Shown piece by piece: positions 16,873-25,028 of a stretch of 64,000 bases of DNA. The first letter of the stretch is position 1, and the number at the start of each line of letters is the position of its first letter. Both the position numbers and the translations under genes were made by a program. The notes beneath the pieces were generated by a model. The model was not told where the DNA came from and ran no database searches. It saw nothing but the letters and a program-made list of their open reading frames with translations. The stretch is from Acidobacteriota bacterium (lineage in GTDB: Bacteria; Acidobacteriota; Vicinamibacteria; Marinacidobacterales; Marinacidobacteraceae): the NCBI GenBank assembly GCA_022826195.1, contig JAJDVI010000056.1:1-64000 (forward strand). Direction: 5' to 3'.

Positions 16873-19494
16873 TCAGTGTTCCCAGGAGTCCGCGATGGTG
16901 ACGTCCGCGACCAGGGGGACACGGAGCTCCGCCACGGACTCCATTTCACCGCGGACGAGCTCGCCGACGGCTTCCGCCTCGCCCGCCTCCACCTCGATCA
17001 GCAGCTCGTCGTGGACCTGGAGCAGGACGACTCCCGAGGTCGGCAGGAGCGCCCGGTCCACGCCGAGCATCGCGATCTTGATGAGATCGGCGGCGGTCCC
17101 CTGGATCGGGGCGTTCACCGCCATGCGCTCGGCGGCCTCGCGGCGGGCGCGCTGGTTGGTGCGGATCTCGGGGATGTGCCGCTGGCGGCCGAAGAGCGTG
17201 GTGACGCGGCCGGTCGTGCGCGCCTCCTCCCGGATGGACTCGATGAGGTCCCGGACCCGGGCGTAGCGGTCGAAGTACGCATCGATGAAGGCCTTCGCCT
17301 CTCCGGTGGAAACGCCGATCTCCTTGGCGAGGGTGAATGCGGTCTTGCCGTAGATGACCGAAAAGTTCACGATCTTGGCCCGCCGGCGCGCTTCCCCCGG
17401 ACTGAGTCCGAAGTCGCCGAAGACCTCGTTCGCGGTCCGGGCGTGGATGTCCTCTCCGGACCGGAACGCCTCGATGAGCACGGGATCGCCGCTCAGGTGG
17501 GCCAGGATGCGGAGTTCGATCTGGGAGTAGTCCGCCGACAGCAGGCGTTTCCCGGGAGCGGCGACGAACGCCTTCCGGACCTGGCGGCCGAGGTCGGAGC
17601 GCACCGGAATGTTCTGGAGGTTGGGGTCCGAGCTGGAGAGCCGCCCGGTGGCGGCGACCGCCTGGTGCAGCCGGGTGTGCAGCCTCCCGGTCCCCGGCGC
17701 CACCAGTTCCGGCAGCGGGTCCACGTAAGTGCTCTTCAGCTTGGCGACCTCGCGGTACTCGAGCACCAGACGGGGCACCTCGTGGTAGGACGCCAGCTCT
17801 TCGAGGACGCCGGCGCGCGTCGAGGCGCGTTTCGTCTTCTGCGTCTTCGCGGTCTGGGGGAGCTGCAGCTTGTCGAAGAGGATCTCGCCGAGCTGCTTGG
17901 GACTCTGGATGTCGAACGGGGTCCCCGCCAGCTCGTGGATCCGCGCCGTCAGCTCCCCGAGCCGGGACTGGAGGTCCCTGCCGAGGCCGCGCAGGGTCTC
18001 GCTGTCGAGGCAGATGCCGCGGGTCTCGATGCGGGCGAGCACCGGCAGCAGCGGCATCTCGATGTCCCGGAAGACCCCCATGAGCTTCTCGGCTTCGAGG
18101 AGGTCCTCCAGCTTCTCGGCCAACCGGTGCTGCCAGGCCGCCGCGATCGCGATGCGCCGGTCGGGCGCGGCAGCGCCGAACAGACTCGCCGGTGGCGTCT
18201 CCGCCTCCGGCAGCGAGAGGCCGACGTAGTCGCGGAGCACGTCGCCGAACCCCTGCGCCCGGCGGGTGGTGTTGAGGAGCCAGGCCGCCACCTGCGAGTC
18301 GTGCGCCACCGCGGGCAGGGTCCCGCCCTGCTCCAGCCACCAGCGAACGAAGGGCTGGACCTCGTGCCCGACGAGCGTCAGGCCGTCCGCGAGCGCCGGC
18401 CGGAACGCGTCCGCCAGGTCCGCCTCGCCGAGGCGGTCTCCCACCGCCACCAGCAGTCCCTCTCCCGCGGTGGAGGCGAGCCCCAGCGCGGCGAGCGGCG
18501 CCGGGTCCCGGCCGCGCGCGGGACCGAACGTCGCGTGCACCGCGAGCCGCCCCGCGTCGCGGGCGCCGTCCAGGACGCGGACCACGTCGCCCGCGCCGGC
18601 GGCCGTCCGTACTTCGGGGAGGCGCGCGGGCGGTGCCGGCGACAGGTCCCGGGCGTGGGTACGGAGTTCGAGCTCCTCGAGCAGCCTGCGGGCGTCCCCC
18701 AGCCGGGGGCCTCCGTAGCGGAGCCCCTGGAGCTCCGCTCCCGCTTCGGGAACCGGCACGTTCAGGCGAAGCACGGCAAGCTCCCGCGAAAGCCGCGCCG
18801 AAGCCGCGTGCTCGTCGAGCAGGTTCGCCGTCCGCTTGCGGGGGATCTCGCCCGTGTGCGCCAGGATCTCCTCGACCCCGCCGAACGAGGCGATGAGGGT
18901 CGCGGCGGTCTTGGGACCGATTCCCGGAACTCCGGGAATGTTGTCCACCGAGTCGCCGACGAGTCCGAGGTAGTCCGGTACCCGCTCCGGGGGCACGCTC
19001 AGCTTCGCCTCCACGCCGGCGCGGTCGAGCCGCTGGGCGGTGTCCGCGGGCGGTACCACGCTGATCCGGTCGTCCACGAGCTGGAGCAGGTCCTTGTCGC
19101 CGGAGACGACCAACACCCGGTACCCTCTGCCGCTCCCGGCCCGCGCCAGGGTTCCGATCACATCGTCCGCCTCGACCCCGGCGATCTCGACCACCGTCAC
19201 TCCCAGCACCCGCGAAAGATCCCGCGTGAACGGCACCTGTTGCGCGAGTTCCGGCGGCATCTCCGGCCGGTTCGCCTTGTATTCGGGATAGGCCTCGTGA
19301 CGGAACGTGGGGCCCGGGGCGTCGAAGGCCACCGCGGCGTATTCGGGAGCCTCCTCGCGCAGGATCTTCCTCAACGTCGCCACGTAGCCGTGCAGGGCGC
19401 CGTTCGGGAGGCCGTCCGAGCGGGTCAGCCGGGGCATCGCGAAGAACGACCGGAACAGCAGGTTGTTGCCGTCCACCAGCAGCAGGGTCGCCAT
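16873..19494 (-). CDS. polA: DNA polymerase I
   Basis: This 873-residue polymerase functions in Okazaki-fragment processing and repair. The 5'-3' exonuclease domain starts at LLLVDGNNLLFRSFF and includes VSGDKDLLQLVDD and the helix-hairpin-helix region DNIPGVPGIGPKTAATL. The polymerase domain has motif A DYSQIELRILAHLS (D655), the O-helix RRRAKIVNFSVIYG, and motif C QVHDELLIEVE (D829). The intervening 3'-5' exonuclease domain lacks the usual Asp-x-Glu of Exo I and the Asp of Exo II, so proofreading is probably absent. The ATG at 19494 opens the exonuclease domain directly. It is divergent from a putative lipoprotein gene. Confidence 0.95.
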   Translation of the reverse strand: MATLLLVDGNNLLFRSFFAMPRLTRSDGLPNGALHGYVATLRKILREEAPEYAAVAFDAPGPTFRHEAYPEYKANRPEMPPELAQQVPFTRDLSRVLGVTVVEIAGVEADDVIGTLARAGSGRGYRVLVVSGDKDLLQLVDDRISVVPPADTAQRLDRAGVEAKLSVPPERVPDYLGLVGDSVDNIPGVPGIGPKTAATLIASFGGVEEILAHTGEIPRKRTANLLDEHAASARLSRELAVLRLNVPVPEAGAELQGLRYGGPRLGDARRLLEELELRTHARDLSPAPPARLPEVRTAAGAGDVVRVLDGARDAGRLAVHATFGPARGRDPAPLAALGLASTAGEGLLVAVGDRLGEADLADAFRPALADGLTLVGHEVQPFVRWWLEQGGTLPAVAHDSQVAAWLLNTTRRAQGFGDVLRDYVGLSLPEAETPPASLFGAAAPDRRIAIAAAWQHRLAEKLEDLLEAEKLMGVFRDIEMPLLPVLARIETRGICLDSETLRGLGRDLQSRLGELTARIHELAGTPFDIQSPKQLGEILFDKLQLPQTAKTQKTKRASTRAGVLEELASYHEVPRLVLEYREVAKLKSTYVDPLPELVAPGTGRLHTRLHQAVAATGRLSSSDPNLQNIPVRSDLGRQVRKAFVAAPGKRLLSADYSQIELRILAHLSGDPVLIEAFRSGEDIHARTANEVFGDFGLSPGEARRRAKIVNFSVIYGKTAFTLAKEIGVSTGEAKAFIDAYFDRYARVRDLIESIREEARTTGRVTTLFGRQRHIPEIRTNQRARREAAERMAVNAPIQGTAADLIKIAMLGVDRALLPTSGVVLLQVHDELLIEVEAGEAEAVGELVRGEMESVAELRVPLVADVTIADSWEH

Positions 19495-19500
19495 CGAGAG

Positions 19501-20181
19501 TGGCCCGGATTCTACGGGCGGGCCGGATGCGCGCTGATCCTGGCGGCCGGGCTCGGGTGCGCGCCGGCGGCGTGGGAGGAGCACCACCGGCTCGCCCTCG
19601 ACGGGTCGGGCACTTCCGTCATCCGTCTATCGGCTGACCTGCTTCCGGACGGTGGAGCGGGGGAGGCCACGCTGGCCCTCTCGAGGGAGCTGTCCGCCGA
19701 AGGGCTCACCGTGGTCCGGACCCGCGCCCGGCGGCGCGGACAGGTCGAAGCGGAGGTCCGGTTCGACTCCGTCAAGGCGCTCTGCGAGGCGCCCCTCCTC
19801 CGCCGGGAGTGCGGCTACCGGGACACCGGGGACGGCGGCTTCGACCTCGCCATGACCATCGCGCCGCGGCCGGCCGTCACGCCGCAGTCCGGACGAGAGA
19901 TCGAGGTCCGGGTGCGCACCGAAGGCAGGATCGTGGAGCACAACAGCGACGGCCCGCTCCAGCGGGGCAACGTGGTTGCCTGGGGCCGCCCGCTCGATCG
20001 GTTCCTCGAGGAGGGACTCGAGGTCCGGGTCCGGACGGACGGGACCAGCGTCTTCGCCGCCACCACGCGCATCGTCCTCAGGAGCGCGCTCATTGCTGCC
20101 GGGATCGTCGGGATCGGCCTGACGCTGCTGGTGCTGGAGGGACGGCGGCGCCTGCGGCGGGAGCGCGCTGCGGCGGGGTAG
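19501..20181 (+). CDS. Putative lipoprotein with C-terminal membrane helix (start unresolved)
   Basis: About 220 residues: a lipoprotein-like hydrophobic region (CALILAAGLGC), a beta-rich middle with charged strands (TVVRTRARRRGQVEAEVRF, IEVRVRTEGRIVEHNSDG), and a C-terminal helix (SALIAAGIVGIGLTLLVLEG) followed by an Arg-rich tail. This layout resembles small LppM/DUF3153-like envelope proteins, but I cannot name the family. No ATG, GTG or TTG lies in frame before the signal. A CTG at 19534 is in frame, and an ATG at 19528 is one frame off. Either a CTG is used or a base has been lost here. It is divergent from polA. Confidence 0.5.
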   Translation, partial: WPGFYGRAGCALILAAGLGCAPAAWEEHHRLALDGSGTSVIRLSADLLPDGGAGEATLALSRELSAEGLTVVRTRARRRGQVEAEVRFDSVKALCEAPLLRRECGYRDTGDGGFDLAMTIAPRPAVTPQSGREIEVRVRTEGRIVEHNSDGPLQRGNVVAWGRPLDRFLEEGLEVRVRTDGTSVFAATTRIVLRSALIAAGIVGIGLTLLVLEGRRRLRRERAAAG

Positions 20182-20184
20182 CCG

Positions 20185-21087
20185 TTAGCCGTTGAGGGTC
20201 GCGAAGAAGTCGGCGGCGACGTCCGCCGGCTGTTCGCCGTCCACGTCCACCCGGCGGTTGAGCGCCCGCATGGTCTCGGTGCTGATCGCGCCGCCAAGCC
20301 GCTCGGCGAGGTCCGCCACCGCGGGGTGGGCGTCCGGACGGTAGACCAGCGCGGACTCGTACGGCGGGAACCAGCCGAGGTCGTCCTCGAGGACGAGCAG
20401 GTCCAGCTTGGCGATCCGGCCGTCGGTGGAGTTGCCCACCGCCACGTCCGCCCGGCCGGCCTCCATGACCTGGAAGACCATGTCCACCTCGACCTCGATG
20501 GACTCGGGCATTTCGCTGAAACCGTAGTGGTCCATCATCCCGCGCAGTCCGTCGGCCCTTTCGAAGAACGGATAGCCGGCGACGAAGAGGTAGTCCGAGA
20601 TCCGGGCCAGGTCGGAGATCGTCCTGACGCCCCGCTCCCTCGCGAAGTCCCGCGGAACGGCGATGACGTAGTCGTTCGAGAAGCCGATCGGGGGGCCGAG
20701 CCGGAGGTCGAAGCGCTCCCGGTAAAGCACCTTCACCCGGTCGTAGATCTCTGCCGCGGTCTGCCCCGCCACGAACGTCTCGTGCATGATCGCGGAGTAG
20801 GACGTTCCGGTGTACTCGATGTAGCAGTCGAGATCCCCGTTCGCGATGGCGCTGTGGAGAACGAAGGTCTGCATCTGGAACCGCTCGGTCACCGCCAGTC
20901 CCGACGCCCGGAGCAGCCGGGCCAGCAGTTCGCCCAGGATGATCTGCTCCGAATAGGTCTTCGCGCCGAGGACCGCCGCCGGACCGCCGGGGCCGCACCC
21001 CGCGCCGCCCAGCCCGGAGGTCAGGAGCGCCGCGGGCGCGCCGATGGTCCTCGCGAGAAAACGGCGGCGGCGCATGGCTTCGTTCAT
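20185..21087 (-). CDS. Quaternary-amine/glycine-betaine ABC transporter substrate-binding protein (OpuAC/OsmF type)
   Basis: This 300-residue exported binding protein has a twin-arginine-like start (MRRRRFLARTIGAPAALL) and a Cys (GLGGAGCGPG) that may be lipidated. The OpuAC fold follows: GAKTYSEQIILGELLARLL, DLDCYIEYTGTSYSA, GFSNDYVIAVPRDFA and VGNSTDGRIAKLDLLVLEDD. Proteins of this type bind glycine betaine, choline or related compatible solutes. It is the last gene of a four-gene run (rpiA, ATPase, permease, binding protein) in which every junction overlaps by four bases. Confidence 0.88.
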   Translation of the reverse strand: MNEAMRRRRFLARTIGAPAALLTSGLGGAGCGPGGPAAVLGAKTYSEQIILGELLARLLRASGLAVTERFQMQTFVLHSAIANGDLDCYIEYTGTSYSAIMHETFVAGQTAAEIYDRVKVLYRERFDLRLGPPIGFSNDYVIAVPRDFARERGVRTISDLARISDYLFVAGYPFFERADGLRGMMDHYGFSEMPESIEVEVDMVFQVMEAGRADVAVGNSTDGRIAKLDLLVLEDDLGWFPPYESALVYRPDAHPAVADLAERLGGAISTETMRALNRRVDVDGEQPADVAADFFATLNG

Positions 21088-21734
21088 GACGTGGAAGCGC
21101 CGCGTGACGCCACGAGCCGCGACTCGAGCATCGCGAGCCCGGCGTCGGCGAGCAGCGCGAGGATCGCCGAGGGTATCGCCCCGGCGAAGAGGAGCCGGGA
21201 ATCGAGCATCGCGAGGCCCCGGAAGATGAGCGACCCGAGCCCGCCGGCGCCGACCGCGGCGGCGATGGTCACGAGACCCACCCCCACCACCGTCGCGATG
21301 CGAATCCCGGAGAAGATGGAGGGCAGCGCGAGCGGGACCTCGACGAGCGTGAGCCGCTGCCAGTCGGTCATGCCCATCCCGTTCGCCGCGTCCAGGATCG
21401 CCGGATCCACCTGGCGCACGCCGGTCACCGTGTTCCGGAGGATGGGCAGCAGCGCGTAGAGGACAAGCGCGATGATCGCGGTCCGGCTCCCGATGCCGCC
21501 GATGAAAGGCAGCGGGATGAGGAGCCCGAAGAGCGCGAGCGAGGGCACGGTCTGGATGACCCCCGCGAAGCCGAGCACCGGCCGGCCGAGGGCGGGGATG
21601 CGGGTGATCGCGAGTCCGAGCGGCACCGCGATCAGCACTCCGGCAACGGTGGAGATCACCACCAGCACCACGTGCTCGAGAGTGAGGCCGAGGATCTCGG
21701 TCCAGCGGCCGGCGAGGAACTCGAGGAAGCTCAC
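21084..21734 (-). CDS. Quaternary-amine ABC transporter permease (OpuB/OpuC type)
   Basis: This 216-residue inner-membrane protein has about six helices and the binding-protein-dependent transport signature ANGMGMTDWQRLTLVEVPLALP (EAA loop, cited in part). The runs AGVIQTVPSLALFGLL and ALVLYALLPILRNTVTG are characteristic of osmoprotectant permeases. The GTG start at 21734 overlaps the ATPase stop, and the stop overlaps the ATG of the binding protein. Only one permease is encoded, so it presumably forms a homodimer. Confidence 0.9.
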   Translation of the reverse strand: MSFLEFLAGRWTEILGLTLEHVVLVVISTVAGVLIAVPLGLAITRIPALGRPVLGFAGVIQTVPSLALFGLLIPLPFIGGIGSRTAIIALVLYALLPILRNTVTGVRQVDPAILDAANGMGMTDWQRLTLVEVPLALPSIFSGIRIATVVGVGLVTIAAAVGAGGLGSLIFRGLAMLDSRLLFAGAIPSAILALLADAGLAMLESRLVASRGASTS

Positions 21735-22465
21735 GCGGCGCCCTCGATCAGGCCGCGCACCAGGGCGTCGGCCGGGGCGTCCGCGATCTCGCCCGGAGTC
21801 CCGACCTGGCGGATGCCGCCGTCGGCCACCACCGCGATCCGGTCGGCGAGCCGGAAGGCCTCGGTCACGTCGTGGGTGACGAAGAGCACCGTCTTCCGGA
21901 GCTCTCGGGACAGCGAGCGGAACTCCTCCTGCAGGCTTCGCCGCCCGATCGGGTCCACAGCGCCGAAGGGCTCGTCCATGAGCAGCGCCTGCGGATCGGC
22001 CGCGAGGGCGCGCGCCACGCCCACGCGCTGGCGCTGTCCGCCCGAGAGCTGGTCCGGGCGGCGGTCCCCGTGCTCCCGGGGATCGAGGCCGACGAGCCGC
22101 AGCATCTCCGCGGCCCGTTCCCGGCGGCGGTCCGGGTTCCAGCCGAGCAGCCGGGGCACGAGGGAGACGTTGTCGCCCACGCTGAGGTGGGGCAGCAGTC
22201 CCACCCCCTGGATGGCGTACCCGATCCCCCGCCGGAGTTCGACCGGGTCCCAGTCGGCCACCTCGCGGCCGCCGACGAACACCCCGCCGCCGTCGGCGTC
22301 CACCAGCCGGTTGACGAGCCGGAGCAGCGTCGTCTTGCCGCAGCCGCTCCGGCCGAGCAGGACCAGGACCTCGCCGGGCGACACGTCGAGCGTCACCCGG
22401 TCCAGGACGCGCTTGTCGCCGAAGCTCTTCGTGACCTCGCGGAACGAGATCGCGACGCCCGTCAC
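21731..22465 (-). CDS. Quaternary-amine ABC transporter ATP-binding protein (OpuA/ProV-like)
   Basis: This 244-residue ATPase has Walker A LGRSGCGKTTLLRLVNRL, Q-loop YAIQGVGLLPHLSVGDN, signature LSGGQRQRVGVARALA, Walker B ALLMDEPFGAVD and H-loop FVTHDVTEAFRLADRI. The AIQGVGLLPH wording is typical of the osmoprotectant branch. No C-terminal CBS pair is present, unlike many OpuA ATPases. The GTG start at 22465 overlaps the rpiA stop codon, so solute import would be co-translated with a pentose-phosphate enzyme. Confidence 0.92.
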   Translation of the reverse strand: MTGVAISFREVTKSFGDKRVLDRVTLDVSPGEVLVLLGRSGCGKTTLLRLVNRLVDADGGGVFVGGREVADWDPVELRRGIGYAIQGVGLLPHLSVGDNVSLVPRLLGWNPDRRRERAAEMLRLVGLDPREHGDRRPDQLSGGQRQRVGVARALAADPQALLMDEPFGAVDPIGRRSLQEEFRSLSRELRKTVLFVTHDVTEAFRLADRIAVVADGGIRQVGTPGEIADAPADALVRGLIEGAA

Positions 22466-23139
22466 GAAGCCGCCGCGCCCGCGGGCGGCGACGCGTGCTG
22501 CCCTTCGACCAGCACCTCATCCGCCATTCCGGCGAAGAGCCCCGAATCGAGGACCCCCGGAATGTCCCGGATCTCCCGGTGCAGCGCCGCGGGATCGGCG
22601 ATTTCGCCGAAGGCCGCGTTCACGAGCAGGTTCCGGTTGTCGGTGACGAACGGATCTCCTCCGGGCTCGATGCGGATCGCGGCCTCGGCCCCCATCCGCT
22701 CGAGGGCCCTTCGCACCTGGGGGGCCGCGAAGGGGATCGCCTCCACCGGGACGGACCGCTTCGCGCCGAGCCGGTGCGAGAGCTTCTCGGGACCCACCAG
22801 CACCACGAACCGGGAAGCCGCGGCCGCCACCACCCGCTCCCGCACCAGCGCCCCGCCGTGCCCCTTGATCAGGTTGCAGTCCGGATCCACCTCGTCGGCG
22901 CCGTCCACCGCCAGGTCCACGGCGGCCACCTCGTCGAATCCGATCAACGGGATGTCCAGCGAGCGGGCCAGCGACTCGGTGGCGCGGGAGGTGGGGATGC
23001 CCCGGACCTGCAAGCCGCCGCGCACCCGTGCCCCGAGCTCCCGCACGAAGCCGGCCGCCGCCCGGCCGGTCCCGAGCCCGATCACCATGCCGGCCTCGGC
23101 CCACGAGGCGGCCCGCACGGCGATTTCCCAGGAGTTCAA
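22462..23139 (-). CDS. rpiA: Ribose-5-phosphate isomerase A
   Basis: Interconverts ribose-5-phosphate and ribulose-5-phosphate. The 225 residues match the family length. Motifs: GMVIGLGTGRAAAGF (phosphate loop), GIPTSRATESLARSLDIPL, AVDGADEVDPDCNLIKGHGGAL (catalytic Asp and Glu region, cited in part), VVLVGPEKLSHRLGA and NLLVNAAFGEIADP. A TTG at 23139 fits best because it places the alanine-rich helix AVRAASWAEAG at the N-terminus; no clear ribosome-binding site is visible. It heads the ABC importer run and is divergent from the GH20 gene 35 bp away. Confidence 0.9.
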   Translation of the reverse strand: MNSWEIAVRAASWAEAGMVIGLGTGRAAAGFVRELGARVRGGLQVRGIPTSRATESLARSLDIPLIGFDEVAAVDLAVDGADEVDPDCNLIKGHGGALVRERVVAAAASRFVVLVGPEKLSHRLGAKRSVPVEAIPFAAPQVRRALERMGAEAAIRIEPGGDPFVTDNRNLLVNAAFGEIADPAALHREIRDIPGVLDSGLFAGMADEVLVEGQHASPPAGAAAS

Positions 23140-23173
23140 GGTGTCTGAAAGATACCAACGGTAGAGTGGGTGA

Positions 23174-25018
23174 ATGGCCCGCCCGGACGATCCCGTCGCG
23201 CGGCTGCTGCCCTCGCCGCGCCGGGTCGAGCGCCTGCCGGGAACCTTCCGGTGGGACCGCCGCTGCCGGGTTCGGCTCGACTCCGGCTCCCCGGCGGAGG
23301 AAGGGGCAGCGAAGCTCCTCGCGGCGCGGCTCGGTGAGCGCGCCACGGTCAAGGTCTCCATCTCCGGTTCTCCGGCGACCCCGTCGGGGAACGTCGTCCT
23401 GTCCGAGGCCGACTCGGGGCCCGAGAGTTTCGAGCTCCGGGTGGACGCGGCGGGCGCCCGGTTGGCCGGTGACCCCGCCGGACTCCGCTACGGGGCCGAG
23501 GCGCTGGCCCAGCTCACCGCCCCGGACGGGCGGGTCCCCGCCGTTCACCTCCAGGACGCCCCCGCCCTCCGGCGCCGCGGCTTCCTGCTCGACATCTCGC
23601 GCGGGAAGGTGCCCCGCCCGGAGACCGTCCGCTGGCTCGTCGAGGTCCTGGCCCGCCTCCGCTACAACGAGCTGTTCCTCTACACCGAGCACACCTTCCA
23701 GTTCGAGAAGCATCCCGAGATCGGCGCCGGTTCCGGCGGGTATGCGGCGCCGGAGATCCGCGAGCTCGACGCCTTTGCCCGCGCGTGCGGCGTGGAGCTC
23801 GTCCCCTGCCTCCAGACGTTCGGCCACTTCCGCCGCATCCTGGAGAAGGCCCCCTACCGCCGCCTCGCGGAGTCCGACCGGCGGTGGTCCGTCTCGCCGG
23901 CGGCTTCAGGAACGTATCCCCTGCTCCGGGATCTGCTCGGGGAATACCTGCCCAACTTCACCTCGGGGTGGGCTCACCTCAACTGCGACGAACCGGTCGA
24001 TCTCGGGAAGGGGCTCTCGAGCGAACGGGCCAAACGCGAGGGGCCGGCGGCGGTCTTCGCGGGGCACGTGAACCGGGTCGCGGGAATGGCCCGCGAGCTC
24101 GGGAAACGCCCCATGATCTGGGCCGACGTCCTCGCCGACCATCCGGAAGCTCTCGACCTGCTCGACTCCTCCATCACGCTGGCCGACTGGTGGTACGAGC
24201 CGGATCACGACTTCGACCGGGTGCGGCGCTTCCGGGACGCGGGCCGCGACTTCCTGACCGTGGCGGGCACCTCGTCCTGGACGAGCCTGTTTCCGCGCTT
24301 CGACACCTCCCTCCCCAACATCCGGGGACACGCCCGCGCCGCGAAACGCTTCGGGGCCTCCGGGTTCATCGTCACCGACTGGGGGGACGGGGGCCACTAC
24401 AACCTGTTCGGCGGTTCGCTCTTCCCGATCGCGGCGGGCGCCGAGGCGGCCTGGGGGGACGAGGACCGGCCCGAGGGGGAACTCGCCGCGGCGTTCTCCG
24501 AACACGTCGCGGGGGACGCATCCGGTTTCTCCGGAGAGTTCGCCACCCGGCTCGGAAGGCTGCACGACACGGGGTTCCCGCACTTCAACCATTCGCCGCT
24601 CAAGACCGTGTTCTTCGAGACCCGCCTGCGGAGGAGCGCCCGGGTGCCGGCGCGCGAAGCGCTGGAAGCGACGCTGGCGGCGCTGCGCCGCCTCGCCGCC
24701 GAGACCGAGGCTCGCGGCCTGCCCTCGGGGCGCTCGGGCGCGGAGTGGCGCTTTGCGCTGGATGCGTCGCTGCTCGCGGCCGAACGGGGCCTCGCCACCC
24801 TCCGCTTTCGTCAGTCGGAACGGAGCGGCTCGCCGGCCGACCACCGGCTGGCCGGGGAGCTGGCGGCGCTTGCCGAGCAGCAGGGCGAACTCGCCCGCCG
24901 GTTCCGGGAACTCTGGCTGCGCGCGAATCGGCCGGAGGGTATCGAGACCGCGCGGAAGCGGTTCCGCGACGCGGTCACGGCGCTCCGGCGGGCGGCCCGC
25001 GCCCTCGTTCCGGCGTAG
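23174..25018 (+). CDS. Glycoside hydrolase family 20 (beta-N-acetylhexosaminidase-like)
   Basis: This 614-residue protein begins with a GH20b-like beta/alpha domain (LLPSPRRVERLPGTFRW). It continues into a TIM barrel starting RRRGFLLDISRGKVPRPETVRWL and containing YTEHTFQFEKHPEIG, LVPCLQTFGHF and the catalytic Asp-Glu pair in HLNCDEPVDLGKG. In GH20 the Asp holds the substrate acetamido group and the Glu is the general acid. IVTDWGDGGHYN is also family-like. No signal peptide is seen, so it is probably cytoplasmic and acts on imported chito-oligosaccharides or recycled wall sugars. It is convergent with the next gene (10 bp between stops). Confidence 0.85.
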   Translation: MARPDDPVARLLPSPRRVERLPGTFRWDRRCRVRLDSGSPAEEGAAKLLAARLGERATVKVSISGSPATPSGNVVLSEADSGPESFELRVDAAGARLAGDPAGLRYGAEALAQLTAPDGRVPAVHLQDAPALRRRGFLLDISRGKVPRPETVRWLVEVLARLRYNELFLYTEHTFQFEKHPEIGAGSGGYAAPEIRELDAFARACGVELVPCLQTFGHFRRILEKAPYRRLAESDRRWSVSPAASGTYPLLRDLLGEYLPNFTSGWAHLNCDEPVDLGKGLSSERAKREGPAAVFAGHVNRVAGMARELGKRPMIWADVLADHPEALDLLDSSITLADWWYEPDHDFDRVRRFRDAGRDFLTVAGTSSWTSLFPRFDTSLPNIRGHARAAKRFGASGFIVTDWGDGGHYNLFGGSLFPIAAGAEAAWGDEDRPEGELAAAFSEHVAGDASGFSGEFATRLGRLHDTGFPHFNHSPLKTVFFETRLRRSARVPAREALEATLAALRRLAAETEARGLPSGRSGAEWRFALDASLLAAERGLATLRFRQSERSGSPADHRLAGELAALAEQQGELARRFRELWLRANRPEGIETARKRFRDAVTALRRAARALVPA

Positions 25019-25028
25019 TCGGTAGCGC

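Noticed and set aside
16828-19500. Very long plus-strand open frame opposite polA
   Set aside because: High GC content keeps antisense frames open; composition is Arg/Gly/Pro/Asp-rich without family motifs, and polA on the other strand is certain. Only the part after 19500 is credible.
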